Source of the DNA: CAVSJO01 sp963728445
Lineage (GTDB): Bacteria > Gemmatimonadota > Gemmatimonadetes > Longimicrobiales > RSA9
Assembly: GCA_963728445.1 (NCBI GenBank)
Contig: CAVSJO010000006.1
Location: 744,001 to 808,000 of the forward strand
Reading direction: 5' to 3'
DNA length: 64,000 nucleotides
Numbering within the stretch: position 1 is the first letter of the stretch; each line of letters begins with the position of its first letter. The notes under the pieces were generated by a model. That model worked only from the letters and a program-made list of their open reading frames with translations, did not search any database and was not told where the DNA came from. The position numbers and the translations under genes are program-made. Of this stretch, positions 27,890 to 36,124 are shown in pieces.

Positions 27890-28375
27890 TCACCCGTTGC
27901 GGCGGACGACCTCGGCGTTCAGGGCGCTGGCGAGGGCGAGCCAGCCGAGATAGGGCGCCATCATTGCGGCGGCGGGTCCGTCCACCTCCCGCGCCGCGGC
28001 TGTGTAGCCGGCGGTGGCGCCGACGAGCGCCAGAAGGTCCGCCAGCGCGAGCTTCGTCTTCCTCCGACCGAAGAAGAGCGGGGTCCACGCCGCGTTGAGC
28101 CCGAGCTGCGCCGTCCATAGGGCGAGGGAACGGGAGCGCTCCGGAGACGCGGGCGCCTTCCAGACCCGCCAGCCGGACGCCGCGATGAGGGCGTAGAGCG
28201 TGGTCCAGACGGGGCCGAACGCCGCCTCGGGCGGCGTGAACGGCGGCTTGTCCAGCGAGCGGTACCAGCGGCGGATCCCGGGGTCCGCCGGGTTGCTCCG
28301 GATGCTGAGCAGGGGCGCGGCGGCGGTGGCGGCGGCGAAGCCGAGGAAACCGAGCGTGCTGCGGAGCTTCGACAT
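27890..28375 (-). CDS. tspO: TspO/MBR family protein
   Basis: The 161-residue protein has the family hallmark WYRSLDKPPFTPPEAAFGPVWTTLY at about 38-62, followed by LWTAQLGLNAAWTPLFF, a second TspO signature. Five membrane helices fit its hydrophobic pattern. TspO proteins bind porphyrins and related ligands and are linked to tetrapyrrole handling and stress. It lies between two TPR proteins on the same strand (107 bases from one, 87 from the other), possibly one transcription unit. Confidence 0.92.
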   Translation of the reverse strand: MSKLRSTLGFLGFAAATAAAPLLSIRSNPADPGIRRWYRSLDKPPFTPPEAAFGPVWTTLYALIAASGWRVWKAPASPERSRSLALWTAQLGLNAAWTPLFFGRRKTKLALADLLALVGATAGYTAAAREVDGPAAAMMAPYLGWLALASALNAEVVRRNG

Positions 28376-28462
28376 GCGAGTTTCTTCCGGGATGCGGGAC
28401 GCCTTTCACCGAGAGACGCGCATGGCCCGCGCCAGGAATGCCGCGCGTGGAGGCTGGGCGCC

Positions 28463-30343
28463 TCAGCGGCCCGTGCTCCCGGCGGCACCCGTCGCGCGGG
28501 GCCGCGGCGGAATCGGCCACGGCTGCAGCAGCGTGCACGGCTCCACGCCCAGCTCCCCCATGGCGGTGCGGAAGCGCGGGTAGCTCCACAGCGGGTCGAA
28601 GACCGGATTGCAGCCGAAGGCGCCGCCGGTCACCACGTAGCGGAGCTGCCCCTGCCGACTCGAAAGGAGCCTCACGAGCGGCTCAGGATCGCCGAAGACG
28701 AGGTCCGTGATGGCGGCCTCGGTTCCGTCGAAGAGCCGCACCCCCGGCGCGTGGAGCCGCCGTCGCACCTGCTCCGCGTCGTCCCAGCGGCCGGCCGCCG
28801 CGTAGGCGAAGGCGAGGTTCGCGGCCAGTCGGGTGTCGTCAGGGTGCAGGTGCAGCGCCCGCTCCAGCGTGGAAACCGCGCTGTCCGGCTGACCTTCGTA
28901 GACCTGCACGACGCCCAGCCCCCAGAGCGCGAGGACGTAGGTCGAGTCGAGGGTGAGGGCCCGCCGCAGTGCGGCATCGGCCTCCTGGAAGCGGCGGGCG
29001 AACTGGAGACCCAGCGTCGCGGTGGTCGCCGGCGAGAGCGCCAGCGGGTCGAGCTCCGTGGCGTGGCGCAGCTCCGCCAGAGCCTGGTCCGTGCGGCCCA
29101 GGTTGAGCAGGCTGAAGCCGAGGATCTGGTGGGCCGTGGGGCTGCCGGGATCGAGTGCGACCGCCGTCCGGTACTGAGCGAGTCCCTCCCGAAACCTCAT
29201 CGCCATGTCGTACGCGCCGCCGAGCGCCACGTGCGCCTCGGCGAGGGTCGAGTCGAGCTCGAGTGCCCGGCGGGCGCTGGCCATGGCCATGCCGGCGACC
29301 GAATCCGCCGCGTTCACGTCGAAGATCGGCAGGATCAGGTAACCCAGGGACAGTCCTGCGTAGGCGCGGGCGAACGACGTGTCGCGGGCGATGGCCTGCC
29401 GGAAGTAGTCGATCGAGCGATTCAGGTTGGCCGCCCCGCGACGCTGCCAGTAGTAGTGCCCTTTCAGATAGAGGTCGTACGCCTGCAGGTCCCGGGTACC
29501 CGCATCGCTCTGCAGCGCGCCGGCATCGCGACTCGCGGAGTCGGCAGGTGCGAGTGCCGGGACGAGCGCAAGCATGATGGCCCCGGTGATCTCGTCCTGC
29601 ACCGCGAACACGTCCTTCAGCGTCCGGTCGTAGGTCTCACTCCAGCGGTGATAGCCGGTCCGGACGTCGATGAGCTGCACGGTCACGCGGATCCGGCCGC
29701 CCGCCTTCCGAACGCTGCCTTCCAGCACGTTGCCGACGCGCAGTGCCCGCCCGATCGAATCGACGCCGATGTCCTTCCCCTTGAACGTGAAGGAGCTGGT
29801 GCGCGCGGCGACGCGCAGGGCCGGCAGCTTCGCGAGCCGGTCGAGCAGCTCCTCGGCGAGCCCGTCGGAGAAGTACTCCTGGTCGCGCTCCGGGCTCAGG
29901 TCGAGGAACGGAAGGACGGCGATGGACTCGAGTCCGGCGACGTCGCCCCGCGCATCCGCCGCAACGAGGCTCGGCGCGGGCGCCGCCGAAGCTCCTGCGG
30001 AGGCGGAATCCGCGCCGCCGATGGATGGAGACCGCTCGCGTCCGACCGTCACGCGCAGCACGCCGGCGGCGATCATGCAGATGCCTGCCAGCATCACGAG
30101 CTCGATCCCGGAGACCCGCTGGGCGCCCTTCTCTCCGTGGTACCACGCCAGCACGAGGGCGACGAGGAGCCCGATGCCGAGCATTCCGATGGCCCCCTGC
30201 TGCACCGCATCCGGCCAGTGGAACGCCGCGTTCAGGATGTCCAGCAGCTGCAGGACGAGCCAGGCCGTGGCGAGGTAGGCGGCGGTCCACTGGAAGAGCT
30301 TGCGCGATTTCAGGCGCTGGAGGAGGGACCGGCTCTCGGGCAT
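28463..30343 (-). CDS. Membrane protein with TolB-like domain and TPR repeats
   Basis: The 626-residue protein starts MPESRSLLQRLKSRKLFQWT. It has membrane helices at about 20-40, 50-65 and 80-95, then a TolB-like domain (about 140-270) with SIAVLPFLDLSPERDQEYFS, DGLAEELLDRLAKLPALRVAA, FTFKGKD and EGSVRKAGGRIRVTVQLIDV, then TPR units (AIARDTSFARAYAGLSLGYL, AQYRTAVALDPGSPTAHQIL, ALHLHPDDTRLAANLAFAYA). The same N-terminal set occurs next to adenylate cyclase or winged-helix domains in other bacteria; none is present here. It is a paralogue-like partner of the 25485-27782 protein. The ATG at 30343 is preferred to the open frame upstream, which lacks family sequence. Confidence 0.75.
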   Translation of the reverse strand: MPESRSLLQRLKSRKLFQWTAAYLATAWLVLQLLDILNAAFHWPDAVQQGAIGMLGIGLLVALVLAWYHGEKGAQRVSGIELVMLAGICMIAAGVLRVTVGRERSPSIGGADSASAGASAAPAPSLVAADARGDVAGLESIAVLPFLDLSPERDQEYFSDGLAEELLDRLAKLPALRVAARTSSFTFKGKDIGVDSIGRALRVGNVLEGSVRKAGGRIRVTVQLIDVRTGYHRWSETYDRTLKDVFAVQDEITGAIMLALVPALAPADSASRDAGALQSDAGTRDLQAYDLYLKGHYYWQRRGAANLNRSIDYFRQAIARDTSFARAYAGLSLGYLILPIFDVNAADSVAGMAMASARRALELDSTLAEAHVALGGAYDMAMRFREGLAQYRTAVALDPGSPTAHQILGFSLLNLGRTDQALAELRHATELDPLALSPATTATLGLQFARRFQEADAALRRALTLDSTYVLALWGLGVVQVYEGQPDSAVSTLERALHLHPDDTRLAANLAFAYAAAGRWDDAEQVRRRLHAPGVRLFDGTEAAITDLVFGDPEPLVRLLSSRQGQLRYVVTGGAFGCNPVFDPLWSYPRFRTAMGELGVEPCTLLQPWPIPPRPRATGAAGSTGR

Positions 30344-30563
30344 TTCGGCCTTTGCCGAGGGGTCGCGGCAGATGGAGGGGGGCGGGCCCCGAGGCGGGTC
30401 CGCGACCACTCAAAGATGGAGCGGTGCGGGGTCAAACTTCAATGGGGGCGACGGAGGGTCGAGAACGATTCCGCACTCCCGCCACGCCCGATAGATTCAA
30501 GGTTGGCCCGAACGGCCATGGAGTCGCCCCTCGGCTTGATTCATCTTCGCCCGCGTGAACACG

Positions 30564-31115
30564 ATGCCTTCGCAGATCGGCTCGACCCCGGAATGGACCT
30601 ATTCGGAGTACGCTCGCCTGCCGGACGACGGCAATCGCTACGAGGTCATCGATGGCGAGGTGTGCGTGACGCCGGCGCCCGGGATCCCGCACCAGCGCGT
30701 CGCGGCGAACCTGTTCGTCCAACTGAAGGAGTACGTCGAAGAGCACGGGCTCGGCGAGATGCTGTGGGACGTAGACGTGCTGTTCGTCGACGGGCAGTTC
30801 CTCCGGCCCGACATGGTGTTCGTGGGTCCCGATGCGGAACTGTCCGACCGCGGCGTCGAGTCGGCGCCCTCGCTCGTGGTCGAGGTGCTGTCGCCGCACT
30901 CGCGGCGGATCGATCGGGTCCGGAAGCCGCCGCGGTACCGGGACTTCGGGGTGCCGGAGTACTGGGTCGTGGATCCGGACGCCCGCCGGATCGAGCGGTA
31001 CGCCCTGTCCCGCGACGCGGGTCCGGAACTCCACGAGGATGTGCTGCGCTGGGCGCCCGCGCCGGAGGTGCCTGCCCTCGAACTGAAGGTGTCCGGGATA
31101 TTCGGCGCACGCTGA
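30564..31115 (+). CDS. Uma2 family (DUF820) putative restriction endonuclease-fold protein
   Basis: The 183-residue protein has the PD-(D/E)XK-like layout of Uma2 proteins: YSEYARLPDDGNRYEVIDGE, PHQRVAANLF, RPDMVFVGPD, SLVVEVLSPHSRRIDRVRKP and FGVPEYWVVDPDARRIERY. The family is widely multiplied in cyanobacteria and some other phyla and its substrate is unknown. GTG 30555 is an alternative start three codons upstream. No clear ribosome-binding site is visible. It converges with the VPS10 gene, 24 bases between stops. Confidence 0.85.
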   Translation: MPSQIGSTPEWTYSEYARLPDDGNRYEVIDGEVCVTPAPGIPHQRVAANLFVQLKEYVEEHGLGEMLWDVDVLFVDGQFLRPDMVFVGPDAELSDRGVESAPSLVVEVLSPHSRRIDRVRKPPRYRDFGVPEYWVVDPDARRIERYALSRDAGPELHEDVLRWAPAPEVPALELKVSGIFGAR

Positions 31116-31139
31116 CGTCGGGCCCGTTGCTCGTCGTGC

Positions 31140-34100
31140 TCACGCACCGCCGTCGGCGATGCCTCCGTCCGCCGGCACCTCGATGGCCGGCAGCGTTCCG
31201 TTCATCCGCGCGTTGAAGTCCGGCACGACGTTCCCCACCAGGTGCCGGTAGGCCCGCTCGGCGGCCTCGGTCTCGGCTCGCACTTTCGCGAGCCAGTCGA
31301 GGGCCGCCTGCGTGGGCGCGTGGTCGGCGCCGCCCTGCACGTCGCCGGCGCCGAGGCCGACCTCGGCGGACAGCCAGAGGAGCTGCATGTAGGCCTGGTA
31401 GCTCTCGACGTACCACTTGTCGTCGGAGTTCAGGTCGGTCTTCGAGAGCAGCCGGAGCTCGACGCGCATGATGGAGTCGTCGAGTGCGGCGAGGGCGGAG
31501 GTCGCGGCGGCGTCGCCCTTGTGGGATGCGGCGAGCTCCTCGACCTGGTGGCGCATGAGCTCCAGGCGGTTCGCCATGCCGGCGACGCGGTTCGTCAGGT
31601 CCCGGATCTGGACCTGGGCCTCCGTCGACGCCGCGAGCTCGGCGGCGGGCGCGGCGATGGAGGGGTCCTCGATGACCGTGAACGGGCGCGTATAGCTCTT
31701 CCCACCGACCGTCATCCGCATCGTGTACTGCCCCGGCGCCGCGAGGGGCCCGTTGGCCAGGGGCCCCTCGATCCCCCAGTGGACGATGGGCCGCGTCTCC
31801 TGCCCCTTGAAGCGCGGCTCGTTCCAGATGTCGGGGTTGTACGGGGCGGCGGTGCGCAGCGCGATGTGCTTCGCCGGTTCGTACTGCAGGTCCCACGTCA
31901 GGCGGTTGAGGCCCGGCCGCGCCTCCGCCTTCAGCGCCCGGATCACGGTGCCGTCCGCGTCGAGGACCTCGAACGTCGGCTGCACGGGCCCGTCCGCCAC
32001 GCGGTACAGGAACGTCGCCTCGCCCGAGCGAGCGTGCCGGATGGCCACGCGCGGGACATAGAGGTAGGCGACGCCGTCCGATCCGGCGCCGTCGCCCGAT
32101 CCCGCGCCGTCGCCCATCGCGATGCGCGCGCTGTCGGCCTGCTCGAGGGGCAGGATGTCGCGCATGACCCAGAGGCCGCGGCCGTAGGTCGAGACGACGA
32201 CGTCGTGGTAGCGGGGCTCGACGACGATCCAGCTCACCGGCGCGGCGGGCAGGCCGCCCTGCATCCGGGTCCAGGTCGCGCCGTCGTCCATGGAACGGAA
32301 GAAGCCGTGCCCGGTCCCGGCGAAGAGCATGCCCCGGCGGTTCGGGTTCTCCGCGACCGCCATGGCGTAGTCCAGCGGGTGGCCGTGCGGCAGGCCGTCG
32401 CTGATGCGCGTCCAGGTCTGCCCGTAGTCGGCGGTCCGGTAGACGTACGGGTCGAAGTCGTCCATGAGGTGGAAGTCCACCGTCAGGTACGCGACGGCGG
32501 GGTCGAAGCGCGACGGCTCGATGCGGCGGACGGTGCCCCAGGCGGGCATGCCGACGTTCTGCGTGACGTCGGTCCAGTGGCCGCCGGCGTCGCGGGTGTA
32601 CCAGACCTTGCCGTCGTTCGTGCCTGCCCAGATCAAGCCCTTCTTCGCCTTCGACGGCGCGATGGCGAAGACCACCTCGCCGTAGTACTGGCCGAGGTTG
32701 TCGCCGATGACGCTGTCGGGCTGGGCGCCGGGGATGCCGCCGGAGAACGCGATGCGGGAGGTGTCCCGGGTGGACAGGTCCGGGCTGATCTCCTGCCACG
32801 TCTGCCCGCCGTCCCGGGTGCGCAGGATCTTCTGACAGCCGTAGTAGACGGTCTCGGGCTCGAACGGGTCGATGGCCAGCGGCGGCGTCCAGTGGCAGCG
32901 GTACTTCAGGTCACGGGGCGGAGAGTCCAGCGTGTGGATCCAGGGGCTGACGGAGCGGGCGAGGCCCGTGTCGTCGTCGTAGCGGGTGACCTGGTCCCCG
33001 TAGCACGAGGCCCAGACGACGTCGGGGTCGTCGTGCACGGGCAGCGTGAAGCCGGACTCGCAGCCGCCGAGCCCGTTCTGCCAGCGGGACGCGTTGGACG
33101 GGCGACGGAAGCCGCCGAACCCGCCGAAGCCGCCGAAGCCGTTCTCCGGCCGGGCCGAGTACGGCGCGTACGAAGGGACGTCCTCGACCTCGACGGGCGC
33201 GTCGCTGGGGCCGCGCATGGTGCCGTCGTCCTGGCGGTTGCTGTAGATCCAGTACGGCGTGCGGTCGTCCACCGCGACGTGGTACATCTGGCCGACGGGG
33301 AGCTGGAACTGCCGGAACGTCCGACCGTGGTCCCGGGTCATGCCGGCGCCGCCGTCGCCCGTCTCGATCCAGTGGCTCGGGTCGAGGGGGTCCATCCACA
33401 CGTCGTGGCAGTCGCCGCAGCCGCCCTCGCGAGGCGACCACGTGCGGCCGCCGTCGGTCGAGCGGTGCGCGCTGCTGCTCATGATGAGCGCCTCGTCGGC
33501 GTCGGCGGGGTTCACGGCGATGCGGATGTAGTAGCCGGCGCGGCCGATGAGCGTGCGGTCCCAGCTCACGCGCTGCCACGTGTCGCCGCCGTCGTCCGAG
33601 CGCCAGACGGAGCCCTGCGCGGCGGTCTGGATCAGCGCGTAGACGCGGCCCGGTTCCGAGGGCGCGATGGCGACGTCCACCTTCCCGTACGGGGGCTCGG
33701 GCAGGCCCTCCGTCAGCTTCTGCCAGTGGTCGCCCCCGTCCGTGGTGCGCCAGACCGAGCTGCCGGGTCCGCCGGACTCCATGATCCAGGTGTGCATCAC
33801 CGTGTCCCACATGCCGGCGACCAGCACGCCGGGGTGGCTCGGGTCCATCGTCAGCCCCGAGCAGCCCGTGCCGGGGTCGACGAACAGAACGCGCTTCCAC
33901 GTCTGCCCGCCGTCCCGCGTCCGGTACACGCCGCGCTCCTGCTGCGGCCCGGTCGTGCGGCCGAGTGCGCACACGAAGACCTCGTCCGGGTCCTGCGGAT
34001 TGACGAGGACGCGGCCGATACGGCCGGTCGCGTCCAGCCCCATGTGCGTCCACGTGTCGCCGCCGTCCGTCGACTTGTAGACGCCGTCGCCCATGATGTC

Positions 34101-34562
34101 CGCGTCCCGGATCGCCCACGCCTCGCCCGTCCCCGCCCACACCTGCGACGGGTCCGACGGCGCCACCGCCAGCGCGCCGATCGCCTGCACCGGCATGGCG
34201 TCGAACGTGGGCCGGAACGTCTCACCCCCGTCCGTCGTCTTCCACACGCCCCCCGACGCCGCGCCGAGGTAGAACGTCTCCGCCTGCCCCGGCACCCCCG
34301 CCACCGACGCGAAGCGCCCCGCGCTCTCCGGCCCCATGTACTGGAAGTGCAGGGGGGGCGGCTGGTCGACGGTCGGGCCGCCCGGGGCGCGGGGGCGCTG
34401 GGCGTGGAGTGGGGAGGCTAAGGCTAAGGCTGAGGCTAAGGCTAAGGCTAAGGCTGAGGCTAAGGCTAAGGCTAAGGCTGGGGCTGGGGCTGGGGCTGGG
34501 GCTGGGGAACTGCGGGGGGCGGCGGGGACGGCGGGCGGGGGACGGCGAGGGCTTCCTCGCAT
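31140..34562 (-). CDS. Secreted VPS10/sortilin-like beta-propeller protein
   Basis: The 1140-residue protein carries many BNR/Asp-box type motifs (KTTDGGETF, KSTDGGDTW, RTRDGGQTW, RSDDGGDTW, RSTDGGRTW, RSMDDGATW), arranged as two or more beta-propeller blades sets as in VPS10/sortilin-N glycosyl-hydrolase-like proteins. A C-terminal beta-rich domain (about 830-970) and a helical tail follow. Residues 1-54 are a signal peptide: basic n-region MRGSPRR, hydrophobic stretch made of repeated Ala-Leu and Ala-Ser pairs (about 29-50), and SPLHAQ at the cleavage site. That hydrophobic core is encoded by a hexanucleotide tandem repeat. A short FGGFGGFGGF run lies near residue 470. The exact substrate is unknown. 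Confidence 0.85.
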   Translation of the reverse strand: MRGSPRRPPPAVPAAPRSSPAPAPAPAPALALALASALALALASALALASPLHAQRPRAPGGPTVDQPPPLHFQYMGPESAGRFASVAGVPGQAETFYLGAASGGVWKTTDGGETFRPTFDAMPVQAIGALAVAPSDPSQVWAGTGEAWAIRDADIMGDGVYKSTDGGDTWTHMGLDATGRIGRVLVNPQDPDEVFVCALGRTTGPQQERGVYRTRDGGQTWKRVLFVDPGTGCSGLTMDPSHPGVLVAGMWDTVMHTWIMESGGPGSSVWRTTDGGDHWQKLTEGLPEPPYGKVDVAIAPSEPGRVYALIQTAAQGSVWRSDDGGDTWQRVSWDRTLIGRAGYYIRIAVNPADADEALIMSSSAHRSTDGGRTWSPREGGCGDCHDVWMDPLDPSHWIETGDGGAGMTRDHGRTFRQFQLPVGQMYHVAVDDRTPYWIYSNRQDDGTMRGPSDAPVEVEDVPSYAPYSARPENGFGGFGGFGGFRRPSNASRWQNGLGGCESGFTLPVHDDPDVVWASCYGDQVTRYDDDTGLARSVSPWIHTLDSPPRDLKYRCHWTPPLAIDPFEPETVYYGCQKILRTRDGGQTWQEISPDLSTRDTSRIAFSGGIPGAQPDSVIGDNLGQYYGEVVFAIAPSKAKKGLIWAGTNDGKVWYTRDAGGHWTDVTQNVGMPAWGTVRRIEPSRFDPAVAYLTVDFHLMDDFDPYVYRTADYGQTWTRISDGLPHGHPLDYAMAVAENPNRRGMLFAGTGHGFFRSMDDGATWTRMQGGLPAAPVSWIVVEPRYHDVVVSTYGRGLWVMRDILPLEQADSARIAMGDGAGSGDGAGSDGVAYLYVPRVAIRHARSGEATFLYRVADGPVQPTFEVLDADGTVIRALKAEARPGLNRLTWDLQYEPAKHIALRTAAPYNPDIWNEPRFKGQETRPIVHWGIEGPLANGPLAAPGQYTMRMTVGGKSYTRPFTVIEDPSIAAPAAELAASTEAQVQIRDLTNRVAGMANRLELMRHQVEELAASHKGDAAATSALAALDDSIMRVELRLLSKTDLNSDDKWYVESYQAYMQLLWLSAEVGLGAGDVQGGADHAPTQAALDWLAKVRAETEAAERAYRHLVGNVVPDFNARMNGTLPAIEVPADGGIADGGA
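34415..34508 (-). repeat. Hexanucleotide tandem repeat inside a signal-peptide coding region
   Basis: About 15 copies of AGGCTA/AGGCTG with the last ones GGGGCT run on the plus strand. On the minus strand each unit is two codons, GCC TTA, GCC TCA or GCC CCA, giving Ala-Leu, Ala-Ser or Ala-Pro. They encode residues about 19-49 of the VPS10 protein. Gain or loss of a unit keeps the frame. Confidence 0.9.
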
Positions 34563-34734
34563 GGCTCTTCTCCGTTCTGGCGGGACGACACGGCGGGACG
34601 GGGAATGGTAGGGGCGGCGCGGCGGTCGGGCAAAGGGGGGCGGGCGGAAGCTCCGGCAGGTTCGCGGCTGCCGTGTTCTCGATGCCGGCGATGGTCGCGT
34701 TCATTGGCAGGCGGCATTCGGATCCGCACGGGCA

Positions 34735-34800
34735 CCAACGCGCACGCACACGCACACGCACACGCACCGGCACCGGCACCGGCACCGGCACCGGCACAGC
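34735..34800. repeat. CACACG and CACCGG short tandem repeats
   Basis: Within the 602-base gap between the VPS10 protein start (34562) and merR (35165), a run of CGCACA/CACACG units passes into five CACCGG units. Purine-pyrimidine alternation here could favour Z-DNA. The rest of the gap, apart from the 34917-35060 tract and the merR promoter, shows nothing I recognise. Confidence 0.8.
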
Positions 34801-34916
34801 GGCGCGGGCGGTCCGCGCAAGCCGGCGGGCCTGGTTACCCGCGCTTTCGAGGGCGGGCAGAAGCCCATCGTTGCCGAAGCTGCGCCCGTGGGCGCGCGAC
34901 CGTGCGTCTGCGAGAC

Positions 34917-35060
34917 GCCCGCAGCACCGCTCCCGAAGTACCGCTCCCGCAGTACCGATCCCGCAGTACCGATCCCGCAGTACCAATCCCGCAGTACCGA
35001 TCCCGCAGTACCAATCCCGCAGTACCTCGCCCGAAGTACCTCGCCCGCAGCATCCCGCCC
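34917..35060 (-). repeat. 14-bp tandem repeat tract, related to the one at 4244-4440
   Basis: Read on the minus strand, units of GGTACTGCGGGATC and GGTACTGCGGGATT repeat about six times and decay to GGTACTTCGGG variants at both ends, the same decay pattern as at 4244-4440. Both tracts lie upstream of a gene reading in the same sense as the repeat (ispG there, the VPS10 gene here). Confidence 0.85.
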
Positions 35061-35105
35061 GCCCCACCACGCCCGCAGTTCAAGCTGTTCCCCGCAGTCC
35101 AACCA

Positions 35106-35136
35106 TTGACCCTCACGCAACGTCAGCCCTTACCTT
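35106..35136 (+). promoter_or_regulatory. MerR-type promoter/operator upstream of merR
   Basis: TTGACC (35106-35111) and TACCTT (35131-35136) are separated by 19 bases, the elongated spacing typical of MerR-controlled promoters. The spacer holds an imperfect dyad CCTCACG-CAA-CGTCAG, resembling operators of TipA-like MerR regulators. This suggests autoregulation. Confidence 0.55.
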
Positions 35137-35164
35137 CGTTCCAGCATTCCGATCGGAGGAACGA

Positions 35165-35953
35165 ATGGCGGCAGAGCAGTGGACGGTGGGGGAGGTGGCG
35201 GAGCTGGCGCACGTGACGGTGCGCACGCTGCACCACTACGACGAGATCGGGCTGCTGTCGCCGTCGGACCGGACGGAGGCGGGCTACCGGCTCTACGAGC
35301 GGGCGGAGCTGGAGCGACTGCACCAGATCCTGCTGTACCGGGAGCTTGGATTCGGGCTGGACGCGATCGGCGAGATGCTGGACCAGCCGGCGCTGGACCG
35401 GCGCGCGATGCTGCGGGCGCAGCGCGACCTGCTGGCGGAGAAGGTCCGGAACACGGAAGCGGTGATGCGGGCTCTGGACCGCACGCTGGAGACCCTGGAC
35501 GGAGGAGGAGCGGAGATGAGCGCGGACGAGATGTTCGAGGGGTTCGAGGACTTCGACCACGCGCAGTACGCCGAGGAGACGAAGGAGCGGTGGGGGGAGA
35601 CGGACGCGTACCGCGAGTCGATGCGCCGGGCGAAGTCGTACGGGAAGGCGGACTGGGCCCGGATGAAGCGGGAGCAGGACGCCATCGAGGCGGACATGGC
35701 GGCGGTGATGGCCGGGGGTGCGTCGCCGACGTCGCCGGAGGCGATGGACGTGGCGGAGCGGGCACGCCAGCTCATCGACCGGTGGTTCTATCCGTGCAGT
35801 CCGCGTATGCACGTGGGGCTGGCCGACATGTACGTGGCGGACCCGCGCTTCACGAAGCACTACGAGGACCGGGCGAGGGGACTGGCGGAGTACCACGCGG
35901 CGGCGATCCGGGCGAACGCCGAGCGTCAGAAGGGGCGGTCCGACGGGGGCTGA
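35165..35953 (+). CDS. MerR family regulator with TipAS antibiotic-recognition domain
   Basis: The 262-residue protein has an N-terminal MerR winged helix (QWTVGEVAELAHVTVRTLHHYDEIGLL, DRTEAGYRLYERAELERLHQIL), a coiled coil (about 80-115) and a C-terminal TipAS domain (about 125-255: EMFEGFEDFDHAQYAEETKERWG, WFYPCSPRMHVGLADMYVADPRF). TipAS domains bind hydrophobic or thiopeptide drugs and trigger transcription. The start at 35165 follows a strong CGGAGGAACGA site; the longer upstream frame is translated repeat DNA. No efflux gene is adjacent, so its target besides itself is unknown. Confidence 0.92.
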   Translation: MAAEQWTVGEVAELAHVTVRTLHHYDEIGLLSPSDRTEAGYRLYERAELERLHQILLYRELGFGLDAIGEMLDQPALDRRAMLRAQRDLLAEKVRNTEAVMRALDRTLETLDGGGAEMSADEMFEGFEDFDHAQYAEETKERWGETDAYRESMRRAKSYGKADWARMKREQDAIEADMAAVMAGGASPTSPEAMDVAERARQLIDRWFYPCSPRMHVGLADMYVADPRFTKHYEDRARGLAEYHAAAIRANAERQKGRSDGG

Positions 35954-36096
35954 GCCCGCGTCGAAGGCCCGCCGTCCGGCCCCGCCCCCGGGGCCTTCCC
36001 ATGCGTACGGGAATTTCCCCCATAGGCGGATCGGAACTTCCCCCACAGACCTGCCCCCGGTAGTCACCTACCTTGCCATCCACGTTTCTCGGAAGG

Positions 36097-36114
36097 TTCG
36101 AACGACCGTTCGAA
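36097..36114. promoter_or_regulatory. Perfect inverted repeat before the aminotransferase gene
   Basis: TTCGAACG-AC-CGTTCGAA is a perfect 8-bp inverted repeat ending right at the GAAGGAGG ribosome-binding site. It could be a repressor operator or an RNA hairpin next to the ribosome-binding site. Confidence 0.5.
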
Positions 36115-36124
36115 GGAGGCGTGG

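Noticed and set aside
27783..28589. Long N-terminal extension of the TPR protein frame up to 28589
   Set aside because: It crosses tspO in another frame and has no family-like sequence; the ATG at 27782 precedes the first membrane segment.
28751..31216. 821-codon plus-strand open frame
   Set aside because: It is antisense to the TolB/TPR gene and crosses the Uma2 gene out of frame.
34409..35164. N-terminal extension of the MerR frame through the repeats
   Set aside because: It is translated tandem repeat DNA; ATG 35165 has a strong ribosome-binding site and the exact MerR start.
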